Shown here one piece after another: positions 33,491 to 46,200 of a DNA stretch of 64,000 nt (positions within the stretch are counted from its first letter, which is position 1; every line of letters starts with the position of its first letter). The notes beneath the pieces were generated by a model. That model saw only the letters and a program-made list of their open reading frames with translations, made no database searches and was not told the DNA's origin. Both the position numbers and the translations under genes were made by a program. The DNA comes from Xanthostigma xanthostigma (lineage: Eukaryota > Arthropoda > Insecta > Raphidioptera > Raphidiidae). The stretch is taken from positions 3,720,001 through 3,784,000 of the forward strand of contig OY754465.1 in the NCBI GenBank assembly GCA_963575645.1, in the 5' to 3' direction.

Positions 33491-33944
33491 AGGCCGCTGC
33501 ACACGAGGCTAGAAACGCTGCTAGGAGTTCTGCTAGGCGCTAGGCTGGGTACGAAGCTGGAAATGACGTCACTGCGGGCTGGCCTGCTAGCTCACAATAT
33601 AGGTTTTAAAAATAGAACAAGGGCTATTTTCCCTGCGAGATTTGCTGCTAGGTATGAGGAAGAACCCATCAGGAAGCAGTATCTTGTCACGTGGGCACTT
33701 GAACAAACGCCCACAACCAACATGACTACATTCTGCTCAGAGTCAGACAACAGACACGTTTTGCTCTGTGTTTATATTTGAACTGTCATTGCGCGCGCAC
33801 CAGATCTATCCATAAAACAAGCTTGAAAAATAGTCTCGTGTGAAGCGAGCACTTTACAGCAATCAAGAAAACCAGCGCTAGAAAACCAGTAGGCAAATCT
33901 AGCAAGGAATCTAGCAGCGTTTATAGCCTCGTGTGCAGCGGCCT
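33491..33944. mobile_element. TWA-flanked MITE (Harbinger-like), copy 2
   Basis: 454 bp with inverted ends aggccgctgcacacgaggct and agcctcgtgtgcagcggcct; TAA duplication at 33488-33490 and 33945-33947. No transposase remnant. Confidence 0.88.
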
Positions 33945-33947
33945 TAA

Positions 33948-34779
33948 GTACCTGTAGACCAGCGGGTCGTAACCTTTTTGGCTGGGGCGACCCGGAGTAC
34001 AAATATATTCTTAGCTTGGGAACTTAAATCTGGCTGCTTTTGGAGGAAAATTTCTGCTAAATATACCTATTATGTTCTTACTTTTCTTGGATGATGACTT
34101 TGTGTTGATATGTTTTTGTAATTTTTAAAGTGAAACTTTTATTCTATCGCCCCGAATTTTTCTGGCCGTCTGTTGCATGTCGCATTACAGGCGGCCGCGG
34201 AGTAGGGGTAAAGTGAAAGGCGTTCGGAGTAGGCGCTCGGTAGAGCAGCCAAGGCCAATATGGCGGTGCCCATGGTTAGCATCAGCTGACCGTGTAGTAT
34301 GTATAACACATAGTCAGTCTGTCATGCGGGCAAGTGCTGTACAGTGTTTACATGTTTTTATTCGTGTATTCATGTGAATATTGTTGTTTATAATTAATCG
34401 TGATGGATAAATGTCTACAATCCAACGTCTACAATCCAATAAAAGTTTCACTTGCGTCGTGGTTTCTTAAAACCACACAACTGTTTTTATTATATACCTA
34501 TTTGACGATTTCCTGTACACCTGTGTAGGCATGAAACAAATAAATTATTATTTATTATTATAAATGAAGAATTTGGCCCTAAAACTACTTATAATTAATT
34601 AGCGTGAACTTTGTTTTTGTTGCAGTAAATCTAACAAAATCGCAACATCTTGATTGTATATCTAACGAACAATTCTCCTTTCGCTATAATTGTAAATCTC
34701 AATGGCAGTCGAGCAACCTACCTTCCATACATAAATATTACATCCTGAAGAGGCAGCTTCCAAAATGTTTTCGGTAAAC
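33948..34779. other. No gene; possible hAT end at 33958
   Basis: cagcgggtcgtaacctt at 33960 resembles a hAT terminus. A direct repeat gtctacaatccaa occurs twice near 34410-34440. No partner end was found. Confidence 0.4.
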
Positions 34780-35168
34780 GACTGATAACAAACTGATGAA
34801 ATTTACTCAAGGCTATTAGTTCAGAAGCAAACAAAAAAAATTGCAGGGAGTGCCGGCAGAAGTGAAAACTTGAATATTAACGTCTTACGAATTTTCGATC
34901 AGGTCACGTGTCCTGACGCGAGTTTAACATTTTTTACCCATTACAAAACAAGTGTACAACGCCGCTAAAGAAGTTTTCACTTCAAAAACTGTTTTAGTAC
35001 CAAATAGCGACATCTGATAGAATTCGCTCAAAGCTATTAGTTCAGAAGCAAATCTGACAGAATTTGCTCAAAGCTATTAGTTCAGACGCCGGGCCAGAAA
35101 CGAAATACATCTTGCAGAATTATATCTATCGCACCCGGGTGAAACCGGGACGGGCCGCTGCTTTCTAT
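34780..35168 (-). repeat. Dispersed repeat Y, copy 2, with a nested insertion
   Basis: Reverse of 29835-30242. It is split at 34848-34985 by a 138-bp element with ends gaagtgaaaactt / aagttttcacttc; the same element, expanded, is at 63570-63900. Confidence 0.75.
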
Positions 35169-35269
35169 ATATGTATATACACTAAATGTGCATCCGAGTT
35201 AAGCCGGTCCGGGCCTCCAATATAAACAAAATTCTGCAGCTGTTCGGTGCCCGCACAATAATCACAAAC

Positions 35270-35450
35270 AAAAAATTCTAGCCAATTGGGCGACGGGACC
35301 ATTCCAACTTCAAAAATGTTGACATTTGATTATATAATAAAGAAAATAAAATTTCTGATATCGCGTGAGGTGACGCAGGTAATGGCTAGTATTCAATATG
35401 ATATTAACTATTTGTTGCCATGGTTACCTACATAATATGTTCCGCGTCAT
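35270..35450 (+). repeat. Repeat V, single unit
   Basis: A single ~180-bp unit of the type arrayed at 43369-43905 (gccaattgggcgacgggacc, gatatcgcgtgaggtgacgc). Confidence 0.8.
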
Positions 35451-35454
35451 GTAA

Positions 35455-35935
35455 AAATTAATCAAAGCATGCCTAACTAGTTGATTTCTGACAGATCCAT
35501 AAAACAAAAGAGTGGATGATTTTTTTTTTATTTTCAAAATATTTCCGAAACTATAAAGTTTAGAAAAAAATTTTTTTAACAAAACTTTCTTGAAAAAATA
35601 AATAGAATAATAAGCCGTATTGAAAAGTATTCCATTATTATATAAAAAATACCGTTTTAGCATATATCTCTTCTGCGCATGCGCCGATTTTCCCCAAAAA
35701 CAATAGGGACCTTCATATTTGCATACCAAACATCCTCCCAAAATTTAGTTTCAATCCGCTCATCCGTTTGACCTGTATCGTGTTCACAGACAGACTAACA
35801 GACGCACAGAGTTTTTCCAAAAATATGTTTTTTGGATTTGGGGGACCTCAAAACGGAAAGATATTGTAAATTTTTTGAAAAGTGATTTTTGACCTAAACT
35901 AGTACCATTCCCCACTTGTGGGTTGGAATGGTAAA
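35455..35935 (+). repeat. Repeat family S, copy 2
   Basis: It follows a V unit, as at 43905-44345, so V and S probably belong to one larger element that ends ...gacctaaactagta. Confidence 0.75.
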
Positions 35936-36334
35936 ATACTGTTGAGTACTTCTGCGCACGAGGTTCGCAAGATTTACTCCAGTTAAAAGAAGGGCGATAT
36001 TCAATGCACGTGACAACAATATAGTGTTAATCAGGGTAAAAGGATGAATGCGCTTTTCTATCCTCATACACCGCCGTTAGCGATCGCGCTACTCCGAGTT
36101 TAAGGCACTTTCTGTGTAATTTACCCTGTTTTATGTGTATGTGTTTAGAATGGTGGACCAAGGCTATGTTTTACATCTTGCTCTGTAAATCCTATCCATT
36201 TCCTTGTAGCTTTTGTACCTTTTATTCATAACAATGATTAATTAACTTTTGACATTAAATGCTAATAACTTTTGATTTTTAATTAAGGTAGTTGTCGTGC
36301 TATATGCATAGTATTGAAGGAGATTTATTTGGGT
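35936..36334. other. No feature recognised
   Basis: Unique-looking sequence. Confidence 0.35.
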
Positions 36335-37475
36335 GAGGAACAATTGAAAAATAAGCTTTACCAGAGTATCACTTGTGGCCAACGTTTCGAAAAATATATT
36401 TTCGTCTTCATTATACAGTATGTAAACACGTAAGGTGCACATAGGGAAATTAACATTGGGAAAAAATGACTGGATCAGAGTGAGCCTTGAAATGTTTTTC
36501 AATTTGACAGATAATATTCTTTTGCAAAATGAATGTGTATACTACCGAAGAAAATATTCAAATGATTACAACATAATCGGACTTTTTTTATTAATGGGAC
36601 ATTAAATTCGCAAAAATACTTAAATATGGTGCGAGATCAAATATCTTCGTCTATTCGTGTTGAACCTAAAGACATTGGGTCACTGATTTACCAAACGCGC
36701 ACACGTCATACCAGTCAGACAATTTTTGAATGAAATGTTTCCAAACAGATGGAGTTGTCTTTTTGTTTTATTTTTGTACAAAAAAATTAAAATAAGAGCT
36801 TTTTATGATTAAAAAAGCCAAGTAAAATAAAAACAAATCAAAAGAAAATAGAAATCCCCAAGATTACCACGATAATTCAATAGAAATAACAATTAATGCA
36901 GTCATGGCTAACTCTGATCCCAGTATTTTTTCCCAATGCTAATTACGTGTTTACATACTGTATATATATATTCATATATTTTATTCAACTCATGGGCGTT
37001 ATTCATGTTTTATCATGCCTTAAAACCGAACCCTAAATAGCCATTTACCGACTGGTGACAATTACTTGTCATAACTCAATGAAGATTCCTACTAGCTCGG
37101 CCATTGTGGAGTAATGAAAATAAACGTAACTATTTTCTGAGTCGTAACGAAATAGTAGGTAACAACAACTCCGTTGTTACCCATTGAGACTAAAATTGAG
37201 AGGCCGAATGTTTTCCACATGGAGTTTATTCATAACCGGCTAACCTCAAACCAAAACATTGAATCGTGCTGTTTGGTGCTGTTAGTATTGTCAGTTTTTT
37301 TTTATAAAGAAATAAATAGATATTTACAACATCTCATTATAATTAAAACATGAATAACGCGCAATTGTTGAATAAAATTATGGGCGCAACTTGTAGGCTA
37401 AGTCATGACCTGTCAGCGCCATGAATGACTTAGACTACTAGTTACGCCAATAACTATTTCGAAACGTCTGGTAAA
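36335..37475. mobile_element. Inverted-repeat element carrying a nested family U MITE
   Basis: Outer arms: ctttaccagag ... acgtttcgaaa (36357-36391) against tttcgaaacgtctggtaaag (37458-37477). The inner arms around tacagtatgtaaacacg (36414) and cgtgtttacatactgta (36946) also pair. Family U copy 2 sits at 36985-37457 between the right-hand arm parts. Confidence 0.75.
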
Positions 37476-37479
37476 GTTA

Positions 37480-38145
37480 GAAAAATGCAGCTCTGTAGCG
37501 CTCATAAAGAAACCGGCATTGTGCAAAGTAAAGTATCCCATGTTTTTATGCGTATAGTATCCTTTGTAATTTCTTTAATATTATCCATCGAAGATATCAA
37601 AACGCCGCATTGATGGAGTGTCATTGAAGAGGACGTCTTCTTCAGTTAGCGGTGGCGTGAATAAGCTCAGCTGTACCATAAAATAGCGCCGAAGACCGGG
37701 AGACAGTGGCGCGGCGGTGATCTGGCTTGTTTCATCAGATCACATTAAAAACGTCTGCTCTTGTTACAGCGTGGAACTAGATTATTATTACTAGACGATG
37801 TGTTAGAATCGCAGAAAACACTTCTATTAGAGTATATCTAGTGCCTTTGCTATTTTACTTTTGTAAATTCTTTACTAACGACCTAAGAATCTACAACGCC
37901 ATTACGATTCCTTTAGCTAATTGAATTGCTTTGACGTTCTGACAAATTTTTATTTGTTTGCCTTTCCCGTTATAGCTTCTGGATTTACGGGACCACTTAT
38001 GCAACAACTTACTGATGCTTCGTCTATTTAGTGGGGTTTTCCACGAGTGATAGTTGTGTAGGGTTGCCATTTGTAATGTCAATAAACTAGGACATGAAAT
38101 TAAATACTATACTATTATATACTATTCCAAGCATATATTATAACC
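37480..38145. other. No feature recognised
   Basis: A minus-strand 63-codon frame at 37891-38082 shows no known motif. Confidence 0.35.
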
Positions 38146-38149
38146 ATAT

Positions 38150-38735
38150 ATATTAATACGTTAAGGTTATAAGATGTTTGCCTTCCTTTTTAAAAAAAAC
38201 CACACAATTTCTCCACATAAATTGTATATCATTTTACAGATAATTGCTTGCTCTACTGACATCGACAACTAAAAAATTTATTATTGCTTTTGTTTTTGTA
38301 AATTAATTAATTAACAGCAACGCTGAACAACGTCTGCCATCTGACGGCTTTAATTTTGAAACAACGTCAGCACTTCGATCTGTCATCTGACCTTCATATT
38401 ACAATACAACAGACACAATACTGCATACTGCCATCTGACGGCTTTAATTTTGAAACAGCGAGCAACGCTGAACAACGTCACAGCAATGCAGCATGATGCC
38501 ATCTGACGGCTTAGCTCAACGCTTTTGCTACTTGCGTCTCTATATGACAATTTTAGTAAAATATTTCTTCGATCTGTCATCTGAGCTTCATATTGTAATA
38601 CAACAGAAAGAAGAACGTTATAAGCAGTGTGCAAAATTAGAAACGAATTGAATACCTGCAATCATATTTAAAAAATAATTTTGTAAAGTGATAATTATTA
38701 TACTTATTTGTGCGAATAATTCGCACAGGTCACTC
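38150..38735 (-). mobile_element. Repeat family Z, copy 2
   Basis: Reverse orientation to 10085-10665; ends with the palindrome gtgcgaataattcgcac. Carries the 92-codon open frame 38383-38661 (minus). Confidence 0.8.
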
Positions 38736-38925
38736 TAGTATATTATAATTTTACATAAATAAAGTTGTTACTTATTGTCTTTGGCCCAGAGCTCGACCCC
38801 CCGTCGCCCCGAAGTGAATTCCTGGCTACGGCCTTGCACGTAGGTTTCTACATGTAGGCCATTATTTGTTTATCGTATGGTTTTTCGGTTTCGCGGTTTT
38901 ATACACGTGCCAGGTGCTCTGTATT

Positions 38926-38950
38926 GTTGTACGTACGTACGTACGTACGT
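38926..38950. repeat. (ACGT)n microsatellite
   Basis: A run of about six gtac/acgt units. Confidence 0.9.
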
Positions 38951-39317
38951 ATGACATGAAGATAAAGTTTTCCAATTAACTTTTAACTATAAAGTTTGAG
39001 AGGAGGAGAGAAGAAAGAGGCACGAAGAGTGTTGGGAGATGTTTTGATCGCAGTGTTCAGGCACTACTCTGACTGCTGACACCTAACGCATAAATATTAT
39101 TTAATTAAGATGCTCAGATAACAATGTGTGGGTGTGGGCAGCCCATAACTATAATATTATGTACCTTCATATTTATGTATTGTTGTTCTTCATATACACA
39201 CATCGCAGGATCGTATTTACGAACGGTGCTTTGCAGATTTATAAAAAACTCGGGTCGCAGTGCCAAACCCTGCCGACAATTAGTGTATAATCTAATACAG
39301 GCAGTGTGGCTTTACTA

Positions 39318-39806
39318 AAAAGAGTCGCTCAGAGGGAGTCGTTAAAAGGAGCGACGCTAGACAGTACGCAGAGTGCAGACTGCACAGCACAATACACACA
39401 CTCAGCTCTGAGCTCATTTTAATACGATTCTGATCTTATATTATTCGCATTTCGGATAAACTATAAAGTATAACAAAAGCTTAACAATAATGTTTATTAG
39501 TACAATATTATATCTTTGTCAACGGCGTCAATGTGAATGGTTTAAGTCACTGTTAAGCTTAGTACTATTACACTTACAGTGTGTCATTCAACATTAAATG
39601 ACTCAGCAAAGATAACTCCGTACGTGCAAAATTCACTAGTGCCTTTGTGGCCTGTGCTGTGTGCGCTCTGTAAATGTGCGAATGCAGCAGTACAGAATAG
39701 CTCAACACAGAGCAACGCCGCTCGGAGTGAGTCATTCACAAAAAAAATCGCTCCGCTCTGAGTAAGGAGTCGTTACGACTCGCTCAAGAGCGACACATCA
39801 CTAATA
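39318..39806. mobile_element. hAT-type MITE family W, copy 1
   Basis: Right end gagcgacacatcacta present, left end truncated. Lies about 100 bp beyond the zinc-finger gene stop codon. Better copies at 49605-50221 and 53288-54193. Confidence 0.8.
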
Positions 39807-39908
39807 GCTCAATAAATAATGCGTTCGGTATATTTTAATCCAGTCTTTTTTGTATTTAAAATAAAAATAATACGTGAATGGATAATAACAGTTTTTTTTT
39901 TATTTCTT

Positions 39909-40245
39909 TTAAAACTCCGTCTCCGCGTCAATTTGGCGATCTGGCTGGAACGGCACCAATGTTCCCGATTCTTCTACACCATAATAGCCTTCAATCATCC
40001 ATGATTCTGAGACATTCGATGGCAGGACTACATACACAACTTTGTTATTTTCCTCGTTGACTCCTTCCAACATAACCTTACTTTCTGCTGAATTCATCAA
40101 GTCATCCTCGGGTTGGGCAGCAGAAGTTAGTAACATAGTTGAAGCCGATGTAATATTTTGTTCATTAATTGATGATGTTGCACAAGGATTGATGATTTTT
40201 CGATTAGTTGCAGATTTTTGCTGCAATTCTTGCTTTTTACGTTTC
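39909..40245 (-). CDS. Zinc-finger gene last exon with stop codon
   Basis: Acceptor ...cacatttatag. It encodes [10 protein letters not shown] (possible nuclear localisation signal) and an acidic C-terminus, with TAA at 39909-39911. An AATAAA (minus strand, 39899-39904) lies directly after the stop. Confidence 0.9.
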
Positions 40246-43200
40246 CTATAAATGTGAATATTTATAATAGTTCAAGCGTATTTAAGATTTCATTAATTTT
40301 ATAAAATGCATTTCAAGTTTAATTTTATTTTTATAAAATGGAGTCCAATTAGCAGTGGCATGACTATCCCGTTTGAGGCCCGTGGGCCGTGGCAAATTTC
40401 ACTGAATGTTGTCACAATAAGTGTTAGGATCATTGTTACGCCACTGCCAATTAGACTAAAAAAATCAAAAACTTCGGAACACAGAATGAATGAATTTCTT
40501 TATGTTTTTTTGCATTGATTTTTAATGGGAGTATAGAAAAGTTTACCCTTTAAAAAATGTCGCTTTTTGAAAAAATCAATTTTTTTAACACGAGACTGGT
40601 TTGTCCGCTGGAATCACTGCCGTGCTAGCTGATAGGATGGAAATGACTTCACCGGGAATATTTTTCGTGCTTGCTCCTTTGCTGAATCTAATCAAGAACC
40701 AATCAGAAAATAGTCTTGCCATAGCAAACGTCCACAAACATGACGTCATAGCGTGTGTTTTGTTCAGAGACAATAAACGTTCACTTTTGTTAACATTTGA
40801 ACTGTCACTGCGCGCGCACCAAACCCGCCTTCAAAACACGCATCGTGTGAAGCGAACACGTAAAAGCAATCACGAAATCCAGCGCCTGAAAGCAAGGAAT
40901 CTAGCGGAAAAACCAGCCTCGTATGCAGTGACTTTTAGTTCTTATCAAATACCAAATATATACGCACACTTTATCTTTAGGTATAATTTCAAGAGGCGTG
41001 ACTGTTTGCTTTGGATCATTATCGACATCGTAAATGCCGGCAATGTAGGTCGCCACCTTTTTGGTTGACGGAAATTGATTCGGATGTTTTGTCAACAGGT
41101 GCACCTTGTAGTCTTTGGCAAAATTAGTGCTGTACTCTTCTTCGTACTCACAAAATTTGCACTCATAGAGACATTTTCCCGGATGCTTTTTCGTAGACAT
41201 TACATGTTTCCTCAAGTTTTCCTGTAAAAAAAGCATATTTATTCAACACGCGTGAGCAATATATAATTTCGGGGCCCTGCTAAATTCAGGAGAAATAATA
41301 AATTATTCATGTTGACGCGTAGAGTGCGAATAATGAGCCGAAACTGTGCGGTAATAAATTACAGCATAGTTTCTGGACCAATAGGAACGCAGTAGCGATT
41401 TGTATATATGAAAACAGCATCGCAATTCAGCGAAAGTCAGGGCCATCTTGTGTGCATAGCAAAAAACGTCAGGCAAAGTGAACAGACTATATGTGTTTTA
41501 GGTGAAATTTGGTTATTTTTCTTTCTTCCCTTCATATAACGAAAACTCTTTATAACGAAAAAAAAATGCACTGTCGTCCCTTGAAATTCGTTATAAAGAG
41601 GTTAGAGGTTACACTGTATATCAATATTGCGTGAATCTTTTATTTTGAATAAGTCAAGTTTGATTGCGTAGTGCAAATATCAGAATATGGCACACACAAT
41701 GTGCAGCGTTGAACAAAAGTTAAATATCGTATATTTGATTTCTTATCCGCAATGCGTAATGCCTATTTACTTTATCGTAATCACGAAATGCAGCTTCGGA
41801 TTGTCGTATTCAGAGGTGAATTTAATTGTCGGTACAGTGTCGTATTTAGCTCATTGAAATTAACCACAACTCTTATGCCGGCACTTCACATGGCTATTTG
41901 TATTTGTGTATTTGGTATATTTGGCAAACAATTACCATGTGTGGACAGTCTATTTGACAAAATGTTGGCGATTTGCCTATTTGACAAATTAAGCCAATAC
42001 CAAATACGCGTTACCGTGCGCTTGTCGATTTTTCGAGGCACATCAAAGAAGTCAAATAGGCAAATTTGCAAATAAACCGTCCACACAATGGCCATATTCA
42101 GAAGCGCACGCGCCGTGAACCTGTTAGGACGTGCAGTATTTTTGAGTGAACCATCGAAGCCGGAGTGCTCGAAATAGAGCAAGTGTTTTAAAGACCAGTT
42201 ATCCACGAATACTTTACGCTATTTTTTTTCGAGCACGACGGCGCAGCCGGAGTGAACCCTCGAAATAGAGCAAGTGTTTTAAAGACCAGTTATCCACGAA
42301 TACTTTACGCTTTTTTTTTATTGACGTATGCAGTCATATATATTTCCATACACACATATACGCACATGTATATTTTAAAATAGCTAGCAATTAATAAAAT
42401 AGGTAGATAGATAGATGTTTCAATTAAATTTTTTTATTATTTCACTTTATACGTAGCGAAGCACGTACAGGGCCGCTAGTTGATTTATATTTTTATGTTT
42501 TGTGTCAATATAATATAGTCTGAAAAAAATTGTTCGACAATTTTATTAATTTAAAAAATATTATATTAAATACTAGCCATTACCCGCGTCACCTCACACG
42601 ATATCAAAAATTTCATTTTCTTTATTGTCAATATTTTTGAAGTTGAAATGGTCTTGTCGCCCAATTGGCTGGAATTTTTATATCGGAATGGTCTCGTCGC
42701 CCAATTGGCTGGAATTTTTACTGACGTTTCTCGACTCACCGATTGAGAAACACTGATATGTGTCGCGACCGGAACAACATACCGCCTGTACCTTTCTTTC
42801 TGATATAAACCGTGACAATTTACAATGTGTATACAAAAGATTCAACAGCAGTCTGTATTATGAATATTATATTAGTTTTGTTTTACAAACAAGGAAGTCG
42901 TCTGAGAAAGCATCGCCGCATTATTATTATTATTATAGGCAGGTGGTATATGCGCGGAGTGCGCTGCCGTACAGTGCAGCCATTCAGGCACGCTACTCCA
43001 CACCACTTCGCTCACAGACAACACGGCCATTCATTTCGCTATCTCACGTTTGCATTCACGCACTTATCAGACAGAACTGCCTACTTTGTTAGCACTGTTG
43101 AGACACTTTCAACCAACCTCATTCACTTATGTCTCATAATTGCTTCGAGTCCGTGCTCTAGCGTCACATTTTTGTCGAGATTTTATACAGAGATTTTAAT

Positions 43201-46200
43201 TTATTGTCGTACCTAAAAAGATCACTTACAGATTATTATTATACCCACTGTATGTTAGACACTTTACTCTCGTTTACTAAAGTACCAAAAATAAATTAAA
43301 GATTACTACTTAGTGGAAGATGCTTATCGAGGTTATTATTCATACTGAAATTATTTATTGCAGTTAAAAAAATTCAGCCAATTGGGCGACGGGACCATTC
43401 CAACTTAAAAAATGTTGACATTTGATTATAATAAAGAAAATAAAATTTCTGATATCGCGTGAGGTGACGCGGGTAATGGCTAGTATTCAATATGACATTA
43501 ACTATTCGTTGCCTTAGTTACCTACATAATATGTTCCACGTCATGTAAAAAAATTCCAGCCAATTGGGCGACGGGACCATTCCAACTTAAAAAATGTTGA
43601 CATTTGATTATAATAAAGAAAATAAAATTTCTGATATCGCGTGAAGTGACGCGGGTAATGGCTAGTATTCAATATGATATTTACTATTCGTTGCCTTAGT
43701 TACCTACATAATATGTTCCACGTCATGTAAAAAAATTCCAGTCAATTGGGCGACGGGACCATTCCACCTTCAAAAATGTTGACATTTGATTATAATAAAG
43801 AAAATAAAATTTCTGATATCGCGTGAGGTGACGCGGGTAATGGCTAGTACTTAATATGATATTAACTATGCATTGCCTTACATAATATGTTCCACGTCAT
43901 GTAAAAATTAATCAAAGTATGCCTAACTAGTTTATTTCTGACAGATCCATAAAACAAAAGAGCGGCTGATTTTTTTTTATTTTCAAAATATTTCCGAAAC
44001 TATTAAATTTAGAAAAAAAAAATTTTAACAAAACTTTCTTGAAAAAATAAATAAATAATAAACCGTTATTAAAAGTATACCGTTATTATATAAAAACACC
44101 GTTTTAGCATATATCTCTTCCGCGCATGCGCCGATAACAATATTGCTCTTCATATTTGCATACCAAACATCCTCCCAAAATTTGGTTTCGATCCGCTCAT
44201 CCGTTTGACCTGTATCGTGTTCACAGACAAACAGACTAACAGACGCACAGAGATTTTCCAAAAATGTGTTTTTTGGATTCAGGGGACCTCAAAACGGAAA
44301 GATATTGTAAAATTTTTGAAAAGTGATTTTTGACCTAAACTAGTAGGGAAATCATAGAAAACCTCAACAAGATGGCCGGTACAGGAATTACCGTTTTTTC
44401 GGCGAGAGGCAGCAGGAAAAAGTCCCAGCCACATCTGCCCCCGAATGCTAGTCTAGTGCTCTCACCACTACGCTACACCGCTCGTTCGTAAATCTAATTA
44501 CGTTGGCTATGCTTATTGCGTTCGTAGCTATGTTTCACCTTTCGTTCAAGATGGTTTCTACAGTCGATGCTGCCATCTGTCAGTCGATGTCTTTAAATAG
44601 CGGAAACCGATCACAAAATTTTGATTCTTGAAATTTGGTTTTAATTTTAAACAAAGACCATAATTTTGATAACATACCTGATTGTTACATGAATAGGTAC
44701 AGTGGGGACACTTGAATGGTTTAGCGCCTGTGTGAAGTCGCAAGTGGCGCCTCAGATGGTGAGCTGATCGGCCAGCAAACTTACAGTGTGGACATTGATG
44801 CGGTTTGACGTCGCCGTGTGTTTTTAAATGCCTGTAACAATTTCATCATTAATTAAAATTTTCTTATACAGGCTGATTTTTAAGTTGATTCTTTTTTTAA
44901 CAGCGTGTAGAAATCAAATATTTCAACTAACTTTTTTATCAAAACTCAAAAATTAAAGAAGAACGGGCTTTCAAAGTTTTATTAAATTTGATCAAATTTC
45001 GAGGTCGGTCCTGGCGTTATGTTATGTCACTATGGAAATATCTTATGTCATTATCAAGTATTCACATAAATTGTTCGAAGTTGTCCCCATTTTGTTGGAC
45101 ACAAAGATGCGTGCGTCATAGCCATGCTTCTGTACATGCTTGTAGTAGTGATAAGAGCCTTCCGCGAATTATTTGGGATTCGCGTGTGTTAACCGGGCTT
45201 TTGAATTGATTAAAGAACATTTTAAAATTTTAGTTCAGCTTTGGAAGGCTGATTCTCACTTATTTTTGAGTTTTGATAAAAAAATTACAAAACTAGTTTT
45301 GCGCATTTTCATTTGGTCAAAACTAGTTCTGTCCATTTTTGAACGGACAGTACTAGTTCTGCTTGTTTCATTCAATCAACGTCCGAACCAGAACAAAAGT
45401 GGGGTTATGTTCTTGTTTATGTACCTATCTATTGAATTGTTCTCCTGAATGTTATAATTAATATAATTGCGGGATATTCAGTGTAATAATTAGGTAAAAA
45501 TGCAAGATCAAAACTAGTTCGCCTATTGGAGGCTTCTGAAACATAATTCTATGACGAAACATAATTTCCTTACTACACTAAGTGAGGTTAAGAAGGCAAA
45601 TTTGTTGAAAGCTGTATTAAAACCTCTGTCTGCTAAACAATACAGAAGAATAAATCGCTTTGATATAATAAGTATCATTGATGTGGATAAGTTAATTAAA
45701 AAACGCAAAGAAGATTCCGATGCCATACTAGTACTGTCCGTTCAGAAATGGACAGAACTAGTTTTGTCCAATTGAAAATGCGCAAAACTAGTTTTGCTCA
45801 TTTTATAACAGTCAATACCCGTTTAAATGTAAGATTTCGGGTTTGGTAAATATTCGTTGGTCAAAACTAGTTTTGCGCATTTATTTCGGTCATTAGCCGA
45901 ATTCAGGTATAGACCGTAACATATCTAATAAACGTTCCATTAAAATTAACACGGACATTAATCGACCAGTCAGTAAGTACCTATAGATAAATCGTAACTG
46001 AGTCTTTCATGTTTGATCACAGAAAACATCTAACCGCCGTCTTAGTTATATGCACGATATAATACTCTTCTCGACGTGCTCAACAAATTATTTTCAGGGT
46101 CGAGAATTAAAGCAGTAGATTTTTTGTATAACCTTTTTTTATTACATGGGAAGGAATATAACTAGGATCATGAATTTAATAATTTTTGAGTCTCTTTTTT

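Noticed and set aside
33563-34002. Frames inside the Harbinger-like MITE copies
   Set aside because: They are shared between copies only as part of the repeat; frameshifts separate copy 1 from copy 2.
42760-43216. Overlapping plus-strand frames of 110 and 134 codons
   Set aside because: Inside an intron of the zinc-finger gene, no motifs, one includes an (att)n run.
45551-45775. Calling this a host KRBA2 gene
   Set aside because: Only about 55 residues match the family and the frame ends in the inverted repeat, so a transposon remnant is more likely.
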